DNA of 64,000 nt, from contig JANQWS010000023.1 of the NCBI GenBank assembly GCA_030729785.1, positions 1-64,000 on the forward strand, given 5' to 3'. Positions 16,082 to 25,705 of this stretch are shown here, in pieces (position 1 is the stretch's first letter; the number at the start of each line of letters is the position of its first letter). Source of the DNA: Algoriphagus sp. (GTDB taxonomy: Bacteria > Bacteroidota > Bacteroidia > Cytophagales > Cyclobacteriaceae). A program made the position numbers and the translations under genes. The notes beneath the pieces are model-generated. The model was not told the DNA's origin and did no database searches. It worked only from the letters and a program-made list of their open reading frames with translations.

Positions 16082-18031
16082 ATGACCAAGCAAATTAAAA
16101 TTACCCTTCCCGATGGTTCGGTGAGGGAGTACGATCAAGGCATTACCGGACTACAGATTGCTGCAAGTATCAGCGAGGGTTTAGCTCGGAATGTGCTTGC
16201 AGCCAAGATTAACGGACAGGTTTGGGATTCCACCCGTCCTATTACTGAAGATTCTAGCCTGCAGTTACTTACATGGAACGATACTGAAGGAAAGAGTACC
16301 TTCTGGCATTCATCAGCTCACCTGATGGCAGAGGCTTTAGAAGCCTTGTACCCAGGGGTGAAGTTGGGAATTGGTCCATCCATAGAAACCGGCTTTTATT
16401 ACGATGTAGATTTTGGTGACCATAAGTTGGAAGGGGATGAGTTGGAGAAAATTGAGAATAAAATGCTTGAGTTGGCAAGACTCAAATCAGACTATATCCG
16501 CAAGGAAATTTCCAAGAAGGAGGCCGTAAGCTATTTCCAGCAAAAGGGAGATGAGTACAAGTTGGACCTTTTGGAAGGATTGGAAGATGGTACGATTACG
16601 TTTTACGAACAGGGCAATTTTACCGATCTCTGCCGTGGGCCGCATATTCCGAATACTGGATTTATCAAAGCAGTGAAGCTCACCAACATTGCTGGAGCGT
16701 ACTGGAGAGGGGATGAAAAGCGAAAGATGCTTACCCGAATTTATGGAGTGACCTTTCCGAAGGCACAAGAGTTGAAGGATTATTTGACGCTGCTTGAGGA
16801 GGCTAAAAAGCGAGACCACCGAAAGTTGGGTCGGGAATTGGAGCTATTCACCTTTTCAGAAAAGGTAGGCATGGGGCTTCCATTATGGCTACCTAAGGGA
16901 ACACTTCTTAGAGAGCGTCTGATCAACTTTATGAAAAAGGCTCAGGACAAGTCTGGTTACCAGCAAGTCACTACACCTCATATTGGTCACAAAGCCTTGT
17001 ACGAAACGTCAGGGCATTACGAAAAATACGGGAAAGATTCTTTTCAGCCAATTGCAACGCCTCATGAGGGAGAATCCTTTTTATTAAAGCCAATGAATTG
17101 CCCGCATCACTGCGAGATTTACAAACACAAACCTAGGTCCTACAAGGATTTACCTATTCGCTATGCTGAGTTTGGTACCGTGTACCGCTATGAGCAAAGT
17201 GGTGAATTGCATGGATTGACCCGTGTTCGTGGATTTACTCAGGACGATGCACACATTTTCTGTCGACCTGACCAGGTGAAAGAAGAGTTTATCAAGGTGA
17301 TTGACTTGGTTTTGTATGTGTTTAAGGCATTGGGATTCAGTGAATATACTGCACAGATTTCCTTACGTGACCCAGAAAACAAGCAGAAGTATATCGGTTC
17401 GGATGAGGCCTGGGATAAAGCAGAAGCAGCGATCATTGAAGCTTCTGCCGAAAAGGGATTGGAAACAGTAACTGAATTGGGAGAAGCTGCCTTTTATGGC
17501 CCCAAACTCGATTTCATGGTAAAAGATGCCTTGGGAAGAAAATGGCAGTTGGGTACTATTCAGGTGGATTATCAACTACCAGATCGATTCCAATTGGAAT
17601 ACATCGGTTCGGACAATCAAAAACACCGGCCAGTCATGATTCACAGAGCGCCATTTGGTTCTTTAGAGCGCTTTGTAGCAGTACTTATCGAACACTGTGC
17701 TGGAGATTTTCCTTTGTGGCTTGCTCCAGAGCAAATTAATATTCTACCAATTTCTGAGAAATTCATTGCCTATGCAGAAGAATTGAAAGGTATTTTGGAT
17801 GAGGCAGGAATCACAGGTACGATTGATAACCGAGACGAAAAGATTGGGCGAAAGATTCGTGATTCCGAAGTAAAAAAAGTGCCTTTTATGCTAATTGTGG
17901 GGGAGAAAGAGGAAGAAGAAGGAAAGGTAGCAGTACGCAAACACGGGCATGGAGATCTTGGAGTATTCAGTCCAGCCGAGTTTATTAGTTACTTTCAAGG
18001 GATTATTTCAGAATCTTTATCGAAAGAATAG
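16082..18031 (+). CDS. thrS: Threonyl-tRNA synthetase
   Basis: A 649-residue class II synthetase charging tRNA-Thr. Domains in order: TGS ([16 protein letters not shown]), the editing domain ([16 protein letters not shown], with its second half-site near [10 protein letters not shown]), the catalytic core with motif 2 and the zinc Cys in [11 protein letters not shown], and an anticodon-binding domain ([10 protein letters not shown]). The ATG at 16082 gives the usual [12 protein letters not shown] start; 16 extra upstream codons are unsupported. It heads the conserved thrS-infC-rpmI-rplT cluster. A tRNA-Thr(UGU) gene lies separately at 31.9 kb. Confidence 0.97.
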   Translation: MTKQIKITLPDGSVREYDQGITGLQIAASISEGLARNVLAAKINGQVWDSTRPITEDSSLQLLTWNDTEGKSTFWHSSAHLMAEALEALYPGVKLGIGPSIETGFYYDVDFGDHKLEGDELEKIENKMLELARLKSDYIRKEISKKEAVSYFQQKGDEYKLDLLEGLEDGTITFYEQGNFTDLCRGPHIPNTGFIKAVKLTNIAGAYWRGDEKRKMLTRIYGVTFPKAQELKDYLTLLEEAKKRDHRKLGRELELFTFSEKVGMGLPLWLPKGTLLRERLINFMKKAQDKSGYQQVTTPHIGHKALYETSGHYEKYGKDSFQPIATPHEGESFLLKPMNCPHHCEIYKHKPRSYKDLPIRYAEFGTVYRYEQSGELHGLTRVRGFTQDDAHIFCRPDQVKEEFIKVIDLVLYVFKALGFSEYTAQISLRDPENKQKYIGSDEAWDKAEAAIIEASAEKGLETVTELGEAAFYGPKLDFMVKDALGRKWQLGTIQVDYQLPDRFQLEYIGSDNQKHRPVMIHRAPFGSLERFVAVLIEHCAGDFPLWLAPEQINILPISEKFIAYAEELKGILDEAGITGTIDNRDEKIGRKIRDSEVKKVPFMLIVGEKEEEEGKVAVRKHGHGDLGVFSPAEFISYFQGIISESLSKE

Positions 18032-18036
18032 GCTAG

Positions 18037-18054
18037 AAATAGCATTCTATTTTT
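18037..18054 (+). terminator. Weak hairpin between thrS and infC
   Basis: AAATAG/CTATTT forms a 6-bp stem with loop CATT, then a few T residues, 6 bp past the thrS stop. It is AT-rich and weak, and may partly uncouple thrS from infC. Confidence 0.3.
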
Positions 18055-18113
18055 TCAATTCGAAATAATTCCGATATTTGCAGGCAATTTTATTTAAAAC
18101 TAACCAAGTTAAC

Positions 18114-18668
18114 TTGAATCCAAGACCACATCAGCCAAGAGGTAGACAAGAAGAGCCTTACAAGATCAACCAAAAGATCAGAGTCCGTGAGGTCCGCGTA
18201 GTGGGTGACTTTGTAGAAGGAGGCAATGCTGTCCTTCTTACAGAAAAAGCTATACAGCTTGCTCAAGAGAACGAGCTTGATTTGGTTGAGATTTCTCCAA
18301 ATGCTGATCCTCCTGTTTGCAAAATCATTGATTATGCGAAGTTTAAGTACGAGCAGAAAAAGAAACAAAAGGAGATCAAAGCCAATGCAGCTAAAGTAGT
18401 TTTAAAAGAAATTCGGTTTGGACCCAATACAGATGATCACGATTTCAATTTCAAATTGAAACATGCGATCAGTTTCTTAAAAGAGGGTGCTAAGGTAAAA
18501 GCATATGTGCACTTTGTGGGACGAAGCATTGTTTTCAAAGAGCGAGGCGAAATGTTATTATTAAAATTTGCTCAAGCTTTGGAAGAAGTAGGAGTAGTGG
18601 AGCAAATGCCAAGATTGGAGGGCAAGCGAATGAATATTTTCATTGCTCCTAAACCAGGAAAAAAGTGA
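18114..18668 (+). CDS. infC: Translation initiation factor IF-3
   Basis: A 184-residue IF-3 that binds the 30S subunit and polices start-codon choice. N-terminal domain: [19 protein letters not shown]; linker [13 protein letters not shown]-terminal domain: [15 protein letters not shown]. No ATG exists before the conserved domain. The best start is TTG at 18114 (reading [11 protein letters not shown]); a TTG at 18078 or ATT at 18087 are alternatives. A non-canonical start on infC is conserved in bacteria and allows IF-3 to limit its own synthesis. rpmI follows after 24 bp. Confidence 0.95.
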   Translation: MNPRPHQPRGRQEEPYKINQKIRVREVRVVGDFVEGGNAVLLTEKAIQLAQENELDLVEISPNADPPVCKIIDYAKFKYEQKKKQKEIKANAAKVVLKEIRFGPNTDDHDFNFKLKHAISFLKEGAKVKAYVHFVGRSIVFKERGEMLLLKFAQALEEVGVVEQMPRLEGKRMNIFIAPKPGKK

Positions 18669-18692
18669 TTTCAACCAACTAAATACAGTAAA

Positions 18693-18887
18693 ATGCCAAA
18701 AGTAAAAACTAAATCCAGTGCAAAAAAGCGGTTTACCCTCACCGGTACCGGTAAAATCAAAAGGAAGCACGCTTTCAAAAGCCACATCCTTACGAAGAAA
18801 TCTACCAAACGAAAGCATAACCTAACCAAAGCTGGTTTGGTGCATGAGTCTGACGAGGGTAGAGTACGAGACATGTTGAGAATCTGA
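18693..18887 (+). CDS. rpmI: Large ribosomal subunit protein bL35
   Basis: A 64-residue, very basic protein with the L35 signature [20 protein letters not shown] and normal length. It lies between infC and rplT in the conserved order. The 101-bp gap before rplT holds no reading frame; it may contain a leader structure, but I could not assign one. Confidence 0.97.
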   Translation: MPKVKTKSSAKKRFTLTGTGKIKRKHAFKSHILTKKSTKRKHNLTKAGLVHESDEGRVRDMLRI

Positions 18888-18988
18888 TTTTCGGAACTGT
18901 CTTAGATTAAACAGGTTTATTTATTCACCAGATGCGTTGGTCACTAAGCTCCTAACAAGGGACACCACGAGTCAAAAAACAAAACACT

Positions 18989-19333
18989 ATGCCTAGATCG
19001 GTAAACGCGGTAGCGTCAAGAGCAAGAAGAAAAAAGGTTTTAAAAGCCACAAGAGGTTACTTCGGAAGAGGTAAGAACGTGTGGACTGTAGCCAAAAACA
19101 AGTACGAGAAAGGACTTCAGTATGCATACAGAGACCGTAAAGCAAAGAAAAGAGAATTCAGAGCTTTGTGGATTCAGCGAATCAATGCAGGAGCAAGAGC
19201 TTATGGAGTATCCTATTCTCAGTTGATGGGATTGTTGAAGAAAGCAGAAATCGAATTGAATAGAAAGGTTTTGGCTGACTTGGCAATGAATCATCCTGAG
19301 GCATTCAAAGCTGTAGTTGAAAGAGTAAAATAA
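18989..19333 (+). CDS. rplT: Large ribosomal subunit protein bL20
   Basis: A 114-residue basic protein with the L20 N-terminal extension ([20 protein letters not shown]) and the globular C-terminal domain ([14 protein letters not shown]). It is needed for early 50S assembly and in several bacteria represses the infC-rpmI-rplT operon. It ends the cluster and is followed by two tandem hairpin terminators. Confidence 0.97.
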   Translation: MPRSVNAVASRARRKKVLKATRGYFGRGKNVWTVAKNKYEKGLQYAYRDRKAKKREFRALWIQRINAGARAYGVSYSQLMGLLKKAEIELNRKVLADLAMNHPEAFKAVVERVK

Positions 19334-19353
19334 GGCCGGCACTGCCTTATTTT
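19331..19353 (+). terminator. First terminator after rplT
   Basis: TAAGGC (19331-19336, including the rplT stop codon) pairs with GCCTTA (19344-19349) around a 7-nt loop, followed by TTTT. It is short and probably acts with the stronger hairpin just downstream. Confidence 0.45.
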
Positions 19354-19355
19354 GC

Positions 19356-19385
19356 AAAAGCCTCCTGAATAAGGAGGCTTTTTTT
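19356..19385 (+). terminator. Main terminator of the thrS-rplT cluster
   Basis: AAGCCTCC and GGAGGCTT form an 8-bp stem with a 7-nt loop, followed by a run of T residues to 19385. A classic Rho-independent terminator. Confidence 0.85.
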
Positions 19386-19425
19386 ATGTGTAAAAAAAAG
19401 ACTTCCATTTCTAGAAGCCTTTGTG

Positions 19426-19499
19426 TAGCGAGAGGGAGATTTGAACTCCCGACCTCAGGGTTATGAATCCTGCGCTCTAACCAACTGAGCTACCTCGCC
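19426..19499 (-). tRNA. tRNA-Met (CAT), elongator type
   Basis: A 74-nt cloverleaf on the minus strand: acceptor GGCGAGG/TCTCGCT with G-U pairs at both ends, D-arm GCTC/GAGC, anticodon loop TTCATAA giving CAT, and T-arm GGGAG/CTCCC with TTCAAAT loop. The anticodon stem has one A-C mismatch next to the loop (CAGGA/CCCTG). The discriminator is A and CCA is not encoded. It lacks the initiator hallmark of three G-C pairs beside the anticodon loop, so elongator Met (or a tRNA-Ile2 lysidine substrate) is preferred. Confidence 0.9.
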
Positions 19500-19533
19500 A
19501 TTTATAATCTATTTACTCCATGGGGTTGAACTA

Positions 19534-19584
19534 GCCCCGGTTGGCAGGCTCCCGTCCGCCGCGGATAGGACTTGACCGCCGCGG
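19534..19584. repeat. GC-rich intergenic repeat with two CCGCCGCGG units
   Basis: CCGCCGCGG occurs at 19556-19564 and 19576-19584, 20 bp apart, in a markedly GC-rich patch of an otherwise AT-leaning region. The segment 19534-19571 aligns in pieces with the reverse complement of 33661-33712 (GCCCC, GGC-TCCCG, TCCGCC, TA-AGGAC), suggesting one dispersed intergenic family. It abuts the broken tRNA-Met copy. Confidence 0.55.
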
Positions 19585-19585
19585 T

Positions 19586-19626
19586 GGTTATGAATCCGTA
19601 GGGCTAACCAACTGAGCTACCTCGCC
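19586..19626 (-). pseudogene. Broken second copy of tRNA-Met (5' half)
   Basis: On the minus strand the first 23 bases (19626-19604) are identical to the intact tRNA-Met at 19426-19499, and GGATTCATAACC around the anticodon (19597-19586) is also shared. The bases between them differ (CCCTAC instead of AGCGCA), so the D-stem GCTC has no GAGC partner. The 3' half is replaced by the GC-rich repeat. No T-arm or acceptor 3' strand is present, so it cannot fold as a tRNA. Confidence 0.7.
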
Positions 19627-19830
19627 ATTTTTTTACTCTTTTCTAGTGGATGTTTTAAATTAATAGCTATATTCAAAAAGATCTTTTTTTTGACACAACT
19701 TGATTTTCCTTATGAAAATTAAGCAAGACCACTCCCTCAAAACGGAATGCAAATATGAGGGCTTGTTGGTTGAAATGCAAATTGAGAAGTAATTTAGAAC
19801 GTAAAAATTTCGAAAATTCCCCAGTCCCTC

Positions 19831-20226
19831 ATGCTTGAAAACCAATTTATAGCTGATTATCAATTAAATGCTTCAAAAAAAATCGTTTATACGTATCTAA
19901 GCACTGCTAGCGGTCTACAGGAGTGGTTTGCAGACGAAGTACGAATAAATGAAGACAAAGATTTCATCTTTAATTTCGATCAAGAAGATCATTATGCCAA
20001 ACTAACAGTCCTCAAGGCAAATCTACATGTCCGATTAGATTTTTTTGATCCGAAAAGGATGCATGACCAAGTTGATTCTTTTATTGAGTTTAAATTGGAT
20101 GAAACCGAATTGACGCAATCTCTTTTTTTGAAGGTAATAGATCAATCTAATTTTTATAATTTAGAGGAACTTGAAGTGATTTGGGATGGATTAATTTCCA
20201 AATTAAAGGAAATTATTGGAGGGTAA
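19831..20226 (+). CDS. START-like/SRPBCC domain protein
   Basis: A 131-residue protein with an AHSA1/START-like fold pattern (YQLNASKKIVYTYLSTASGLQEWFADEV, followed by alternating strands and a C-terminal helix DGLISKLKEIIG). A family of this length sits beside LptF/G-type genes in many Bacteroidota. There is no signal peptide. The fold binds hydrophobic ligands in other members; the ligand here is unknown. The permease gene starts 62 bp downstream on the same strand. Confidence 0.75.
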   Translation: MLENQFIADYQLNASKKIVYTYLSTASGLQEWFADEVRINEDKDFIFNFDQEDHYAKLTVLKANLHVRLDFFDPKRMHDQVDSFIEFKLDETELTQSLFLKVIDQSNFYNLEELEVIWDGLISKLKEIIGG

Positions 20227-20288
20227 ATCCAAGTAAAGGGTGACTGAATTCATCGAGAAATTCACTTTCTTTGTCTGGATTTCTGCAG

Positions 20289-22055
20289 ATGAAAAAACTA
20301 GATAAACTAATACTTAGCTCCTTTTTAGGTCCATTTTTACTCACCTTTTTGGTGGTAGATTTTATTCTGCTGATCGTCAATATGTTGAAATATTTTGACG
20401 AAATTTTTGGAAAAGGGTTGGGATTCTGGATTTATGCCGAACTCATCGGTTATTTTGTAATCAGCATTTCCCCTATGGCCTTACCTTTGGCCATGTTGCT
20501 CTCAAGTTTGATGGCTTTTGGTAATCTGGGGGAGCATTTTGAATTGACAGCCATCAAAGGAAGTGGTATTTCATTAACTAGGGCAATGCGCCCAATCGGT
20601 ATATTTGCTGCGGGCTTGACATTACTTGCATTTCTGTCCAATAATTACCTTGTCCCCAAAATAAATCTAAAAACCTTTTCACTATTGTACGATATCCGAA
20701 TGAAAACCCCTTCATTGGATATCAAAGAGGGTGTTTTTTATTCTGGAATTCCAAATTACAGCATTAAGGTAAACCAGAAATTGGACGAAGTACGGCTCAA
20801 GGATTTGGTAATCTACAACCACAGCCAAGGCCAAGGTAATTTGCAAGTAACGCTTGCAGATTCAGGTCGTATGGAAACATTTAACAACGACATGTATTTG
20901 AAATTGACCTTGTATTCTGGACACAATTACAAAGAAGCAAGGTCGACAAGGGGGATTTCGGAAGCACCAATTGAATTTTCAAGAACAGCTTTTCAAGAAA
21001 ATGTAATGGTATTTGACCTTTCGGCATTTCAACTAAATCGTACACCGGAAAATCAATGGTCTACAAATCGAGCCATAAAAACTATTGAGGAAATTAGATA
21101 TGGTTTAGACTCAATACATTTAATCGTAAATGATCTCAAATACCAGAATTTTATTACTGCAGCTAGTATTTACCCCTTTTTTACCCAAAATAAGATCTTA
21201 AACCCTGCTCCTGAAATAGTGATGGAGAAAGCACGTTTTGATACCTTACGTAGGCTTCGAATTCTTAAGGAAAGAGAAGAGGGTTTGCCTGATTTTGCGG
21301 ATACCAGGGATTCATTAACGGAAAGTGTGGTCTTGGAATCGGAAGCCATTGAAATAAAACTAAATTCTTCTAATTCCTTTTCCGATTCAAGCCAACAAGG
21401 TTCTGTTCCAGAAAGAAAAAGAAAGGAATTAAAGCAGGATTTAAAAATCGTTAAAATCGAAAACGATCCGGATGAATTCCAGAAAGTGACTGAACCAAGT
21501 GCAGTTGATATTTCGAATCCAAAAGAATTGCGTACCACGACCTTGACAGCTACTGAAAAGCATCTACTCGATTCCATGTTTTATGAACGTGGATATTTCA
21601 GTAATGCACTTACACTGGCGTTAAATAATTCAAGAAACCTTAAAAATTCATTTAATGTGAAATTTAGTCAAGTAGATGGCCAACTTAGAGAATTTAGAAG
21701 GTATGAAATTGCTTGGTATCAAAAGTATAGTCAAGCTATCGCTTGCTTTGTAATGTTTCTGATTGGTGCGCCATTGGGTGCAATTATCAAAAAAGGTGGG
21801 TTAGGGATGCCCGTCCTCATTTCAATTTTATTCTTTATCCTTTTCTATATGTTGAGCATCACAGGAGAAAAATGGGCCAAAGAGGGTGTAGTGGATCCTT
21901 TACTTGGGACCATCTTTTCTAATATTTGTTTGCTTCCCTTTGGTTTCTTTTTCTTGAGGCAGGCTAGAAAGGATGCTCGCTTGTTTGAATCTGATTTTTA
22001 CTTGGCACTAAAAAAGAAATTGGAAAGGTTTGTTTCACCGTGGTTTTCTATTTGA
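20289..22055 (+). CDS. LptF/LptG-family lipopolysaccharide export permease
   Basis: A 588-residue inner-membrane protein with three N-terminal membrane helices (LILSSFLGPFLLTFLVVDF onward), a large periplasmic region, and three C-terminal helices (AIACFVMFLIGAPLGAIIKK, LISILFFILFYML, ICLLPFGFFFL). This is the LptF/G layout; with LptB it drives LPS to the outer membrane. It is well over the roughly 360 residues of E. coli LptF, because of a low-complexity charged insert (about residues 330-420, rich in Ser, Glu and Lys). The ATG at 20289 is preferred over an upstream TTG. lptB is not in the window. Confidence 0.9.
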   Translation: MKKLDKLILSSFLGPFLLTFLVVDFILLIVNMLKYFDEIFGKGLGFWIYAELIGYFVISISPMALPLAMLLSSLMAFGNLGEHFELTAIKGSGISLTRAMRPIGIFAAGLTLLAFLSNNYLVPKINLKTFSLLYDIRMKTPSLDIKEGVFYSGIPNYSIKVNQKLDEVRLKDLVIYNHSQGQGNLQVTLADSGRMETFNNDMYLKLTLYSGHNYKEARSTRGISEAPIEFSRTAFQENVMVFDLSAFQLNRTPENQWSTNRAIKTIEEIRYGLDSIHLIVNDLKYQNFITAASIYPFFTQNKILNPAPEIVMEKARFDTLRRLRILKEREEGLPDFADTRDSLTESVVLESEAIEIKLNSSNSFSDSSQQGSVPERKRKELKQDLKIVKIENDPDEFQKVTEPSAVDISNPKELRTTTLTATEKHLLDSMFYERGYFSNALTLALNNSRNLKNSFNVKFSQVDGQLREFRRYEIAWYQKYSQAIACFVMFLIGAPLGAIIKKGGLGMPVLISILFFILFYMLSITGEKWAKEGVVDPLLGTIFSNICLLPFGFFFLRQARKDARLFESDFYLALKKKLERFVSPWFSI

Positions 22056-22063
22056 TTTTCTTG

Positions 22064-22094
22064 TTTCAAAATTGGATTTTAAACCTTATCTTTG
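22064..22094 (+). promoter_or_regulatory. Promoter of rpsO
   Basis: TTTC (22064-22067), 19 bp, then TATCTTTG (22087-22094), matching the Bacteroidota TTTG-N19-21-TAnnTTTG pattern with one mismatch in the -33 element. The ATG is 27 bp downstream. Confidence 0.65.
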
Positions 22095-22121
22095 TCATTG
22101 TTTTATAAAATTTAGCTAAAC

Positions 22122-22397
22122 ATGTATTTAACACCAGAGAAAAAACAAGAGTTGTTTAAGAATCATGGACGGTTAAAATCTGTAACTGATACAGGGTCTC
22201 CTGAATCACAGATTGCCCTCTTTACCCACAGAATTCAGCATTTGACTCAGCATTTGAAGTCAAACAAGAAAGATCACTCCTCTAGATTAGGACTGATGAA
22301 ACTTGTTGGAAAGAGAAGAAGTCTTCTTGACTACCTCCATAAAAGAGAAATCGAGCGCTACAGAGCAATTATTGCTGAGCTCGGAATTCGTAAATAA
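22122..22397 (+). CDS. rpsO: Small ribosomal subunit protein uS15
   Basis: A 91-residue four-helix protein with S15 signatures ([40 protein letters not shown]). It binds 16S rRNA in the platform. It has its own promoter and a strong terminator before pnp, keeping the common rpsO-pnp gene order. Confidence 0.97.
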   Translation: MYLTPEKKQELFKNHGRLKSVTDTGSPESQIALFTHRIQHLTQHLKSNKKDHSSRLGLMKLVGKRRSLLDYLHKREIERYRAIIAELGIRK

Positions 22398-22403
22398 CAG
22401 TAA

Positions 22404-22438
22404 AGTAGGGTTCTCTTTCTTGAGAACCTTACTTTTTT
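22404..22438 (+). terminator. Terminator between rpsO and pnp
   Basis: GTAGGGTTCTC and GAGAACCTTAC form an 11-bp stem (one G-U) with loop TTTCTT, followed by TTTTTT. Confidence 0.85.
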
Positions 22439-22495
22439 ATTTTTCAGCTAGGAATTCCTTATTTTTTATTAAAAAGTTAAATTCTACACGTTTAT

Positions 22496-24637
22496 ATGTT
22501 ACCAAACTTGATCACCAAGACCATCACTTTACAGGATGGCAGAGAAATTAGTATTGAAACCGGAGCTTTAGCAAAGCAAGCTGACGGTTCGGTTGTTGTG
22601 CGGATGGGTAAAGCAATGCTCTTGGCCACTGTAGTGGCTAAGAAAGATGCTTTAGAAGGAGTGGACTTTTTACCATTATCTGTGGACTACCAAGAGAAAT
22701 TTGCTTCTTCTGGAAAAATCCCCGGTGGATTTTTGAAAAGAGAAGGAAAACTTTCGGACTATGAGGTCCTTATCAGTAGAATTGTAGACCGTGCAATTCG
22801 TCCTATATTTCCAGATGATTACCATGCAGACACGCAAGTAATGATCACGCTGATGTCTCATGACGAAGAGGTACTTCCTGATGCACTGGCTGGATTAGCA
22901 GCATCTGCAGCGTTAGCAGTATCAGATATTCCTTTCAATGGTCCTATTTCTGAAGTTCGCGTTGCGAAAATTGATGGCGTTTACGTGATCAATCCCAAGC
23001 CTGCTGAGTTAGCAAAAGCTACATTGGAGTTTATTGTAGCCGGTTCCCTTGATTTTATCTTAATGGTGGAAGGGGAAGCCTCGGAAATTCAAGAAGATGA
23101 GATGGTTGAAGCTATTCAATTTGCACATGAGGAAATCAAAAGACATTGTCAGGCGCAGGTAGAATTGACTAAGCTAGTTGGCAAGGAAGTAAAAAGAACC
23201 TATAGCCATGAGAAAAGTGATGCTGCGCTTTATGATCACATGAGAGCCGCGACTTACGACAAACTTTTTGCTTCAGTTAATCGTCAAATTGCGAATAAAT
23301 CTGAACGAGCTGCTCTGGTAAAAGAAATTAAAGAAGAATATGTGGCTAGTCTAGGCGAGGATCATGGTTTTGAAACCAGCTTAATTGGACACTATTTCCA
23401 TAAGATCCATAAGGAAGCCGCTCGTAACCTTACCTTGGAAACTAAAAAGCGTTTGGATGGCAGAAATCTAGACGAAATTAGACCAATCTGGTCTGTAGTA
23501 GATTACCTTCCATCGGCGCATGGATCTGCGGTATTTACCCGTGGAGAAACTCAATCCGTCACCACCTGTACCTTGGGTACAAAAATGGATGAGCAAATGA
23601 TCGATGGTGCGGTATTTTCCGGTTACAACAAGTTTTATTTGCATTACAATTTCCCTGGATTTTCGACAGGAGAAGTAAAACCTAATAGAGGTGTAGGTAG
23701 AAGAGAGGTAGGGCATGGTAACTTGGCTATGCGTGCCTTGAAAAAAGTACTTCCTGCAGACACTGAAAACCCATACACCATCCGTATTGTTTCTGATATT
23801 TTGGAATCCAATGGATCTTCTTCCATGGCTACGGTATGTGCAGGATCTTTGGCATTGATGGATGCAGGTGTTCAGATTTCTGCTCCTGTGACAGGAATTG
23901 CAATGGGAATGATATCTGATTCAAAAACTGGCAAGTATGCGATTCTTTCTGATATCCTTGGAGATGAAGATCACCTTGGCGACATGGACTTTAAGGTAAC
24001 AGGAACTGCAAAAGGCATTACAGCTTGCCAAATGGATTTGAAAGTAGAGGGCTTAGATTACTCTGTTTTAAAAGAAGCCTTGTACCAAGCGAAAAAGGGT
24101 AGACTTCATATTCTTGAAGAAATATCCACGACTCTAGCTGCTCCAAAAACTGAACTAAAGCCGCATACCCCGCGTTCATTTATGATGTGGATTCCAAAGG
24201 AATTAATCGGTGCAGTTATCGGCCCTGGAGGAAAAGTAATTCAAGAAATCCAGAAAGATACGTCAACAACTGTGGTAATTGAAGAGATTGATAACCAAGG
24301 TAAAATCAGTATTTATTCAGCGAACCAGAACAACATGGATGCTGCAATTCGACGTGTAAAGGCGATTGTAGCGCAACCAGAAATAGGTGAAGTGTATACC
24401 GGTAAGGTAAAAAACATTCAAGCATTTGGTGCATTTGTGGAATTTATGCCTGGTAAAGATGGTTTACTCCATATATCCGAGATTAAATGGGACCGCCTAG
24501 AAAGTATGGACGGGGTTTTAGAACCTGGAGAAGAAATCACGGTGAAATTGATTGATGTTGACAAGAAAACAGGTAAGTTCAAATTGTCTAGAAAGGTTTT
24601 ACTTCCTAAACCAGAAAAACCAGCAACAAACGTCTAA
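22496..24637 (+). CDS. pnp: Polyribonucleotide nucleotidyltransferase (PNPase)
   Basis: A 713-residue phosphorolytic 3'-5' exoribonuclease. Two RNase PH domains come first (residues about 10-230 and 310-540; conserved FFSGYNKF-like and [11 protein letters not shown] segments), then a KH domain with [12 protein letters not shown] near residue 575, and an S1 domain ([18 protein letters not shown]) at the C-terminus. Full length; it trims and degrades mRNA and takes part in degradosome-like complexes. It lies between rpsO and rpoD on the same strand. Confidence 0.97.
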   Translation: MLPNLITKTITLQDGREISIETGALAKQADGSVVVRMGKAMLLATVVAKKDALEGVDFLPLSVDYQEKFASSGKIPGGFLKREGKLSDYEVLISRIVDRAIRPIFPDDYHADTQVMITLMSHDEEVLPDALAGLAASAALAVSDIPFNGPISEVRVAKIDGVYVINPKPAELAKATLEFIVAGSLDFILMVEGEASEIQEDEMVEAIQFAHEEIKRHCQAQVELTKLVGKEVKRTYSHEKSDAALYDHMRAATYDKLFASVNRQIANKSERAALVKEIKEEYVASLGEDHGFETSLIGHYFHKIHKEAARNLTLETKKRLDGRNLDEIRPIWSVVDYLPSAHGSAVFTRGETQSVTTCTLGTKMDEQMIDGAVFSGYNKFYLHYNFPGFSTGEVKPNRGVGRREVGHGNLAMRALKKVLPADTENPYTIRIVSDILESNGSSSMATVCAGSLALMDAGVQISAPVTGIAMGMISDSKTGKYAILSDILGDEDHLGDMDFKVTGTAKGITACQMDLKVEGLDYSVLKEALYQAKKGRLHILEEISTTLAAPKTELKPHTPRSFMMWIPKELIGAVIGPGGKVIQEIQKDTSTTVVIEEIDNQGKISIYSANQNNMDAAIRRVKAIVAQPEIGEVYTGKVKNIQAFGAFVEFMPGKDGLLHISEIKWDRLESMDGVLEPGEEITVKLIDVDKKTGKFKLSRKVLLPKPEKPATNV

Positions 24638-24700
24638 TTTATACCTGACTGTTATCCTAAGAACGATTAAGTTTAACATATACCTAATAATTCATCCTGA

Positions 24701-25564
24701 ATGAGGCAGCTAAAAATTAGCAAACAGATTACGAACAGAGAATCACAATCTCTTGACAAATACTTGCAAGAGATCGGAAAGGTAGATCTGTTGACGGCCG
24801 ATGAAGAGGTTGTTTTGGCCAAAAGAATCCGTGAGGGGGATCAACTTGCATTGGAAAAACTGACAAAAGCCAACCTTCGATTTGTGGTTTCTGTAGCTAA
24901 GCAATATCAAAACCAAGGCTTATCTCTAGGTGATTTGATCAACGAGGGAAACCTAGGTTTGATTAAAGCAGCGCAACGATTTGATGAGACGCGTGGTTTT
25001 AAGTTCATTTCTTATGCCGTTTGGTGGATTAGACAATCGATACTTCAAGCACTCGCCGAACAATCACGAATTGTTCGATTGCCTTTGAATCGTGTGGGTT
25101 CTTTGAATAAGATATCAAAGACATTTAGCGAATTGGAGCAAAAATTTGAGCGTGAGCCTTCCCCTGAAGAATTAGCTGAAGTACTCGAAGTGTCTGCATC
25201 TGAGGTGGTTGATACAATGAAAATTTCTGGTCGACACGTTTCTATGGATGCACCATTTGTTCAAGGTGAAGAAAATAGCCTACTTGATGTCCTAGAAAAT
25301 GACGGCGATGAAAAGCCGGACGATGGGTTGATGAATGACTCACTCCGAAAGGAAGTTCAACGGGCGCTTTCAACTCTTACTTCAAGAGAAGCAGATGTAA
25401 TTACGCTTTATTTTGGATTGAATGGAGAACACGCTATGACCTTGGAAGAGATTGGTGAGAAGTTTAATCTTACTCGAGAGCGGGTAAGACAAATAAAAGA
25501 AAAAGCAATCCGAAGATTGAGGCATACCTCGCGTAGCAAAACCCTCAAACCATATTTGGGATAA
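24701..25564 (+). CDS. rpoD: Primary RNA polymerase sigma factor (Bacteroidota RpoD/sigma-ABfr type)
   Basis: A 287-residue sigma-70 protein with regions 1.2 ([15 protein letters not shown]), 2 ([46 protein letters not shown]), 3 ([13 protein letters not shown]) and 4 ([21 protein letters not shown]). It lacks region 1.1 and the non-conserved insert, as in Bacteroidota housekeeping sigma factors, which recognise the TTTG/TAnnTTTG promoters found in this window. A clean terminator follows. Confidence 0.96.
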   Translation: MRQLKISKQITNRESQSLDKYLQEIGKVDLLTADEEVVLAKRIREGDQLALEKLTKANLRFVVSVAKQYQNQGLSLGDLINEGNLGLIKAAQRFDETRGFKFISYAVWWIRQSILQALAEQSRIVRLPLNRVGSLNKISKTFSELEQKFEREPSPEELAEVLEVSASEVVDTMKISGRHVSMDAPFVQGEENSLLDVLENDGDEKPDDGLMNDSLRKEVQRALSTLTSREADVITLYFGLNGEHAMTLEEIGEKFNLTRERVRQIKEKAIRRLRHTSRSKTLKPYLG

Positions 25565-25574
25565 TTTCATTACG

Positions 25575-25595
25575 GGGGGCTTTTGCCCCCTTTTT
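25575..25595 (+). terminator. Terminator after rpoD
   Basis: GGGGGC-TTTT-GCCCCC followed by TTTTT; 10 bp beyond the stop. Confidence 0.9.
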
Positions 25596-25705
25596 GATTT
25601 TAAGGCAGCGCATGTGATTTTACCTTTTTAAATTTTACAATTGAATTTCTAGAGTAAATAGTTATCAAATTTAGAGCACAAGTTATTTAAGCCAAGAACC
25701 AAGAG

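Noticed and set aside
18888..18988. L20-type autoregulatory leader between rpmI and rplT
   Set aside because: The gap is long enough, but I could not identify a mimic of the L20 rRNA site by eye.
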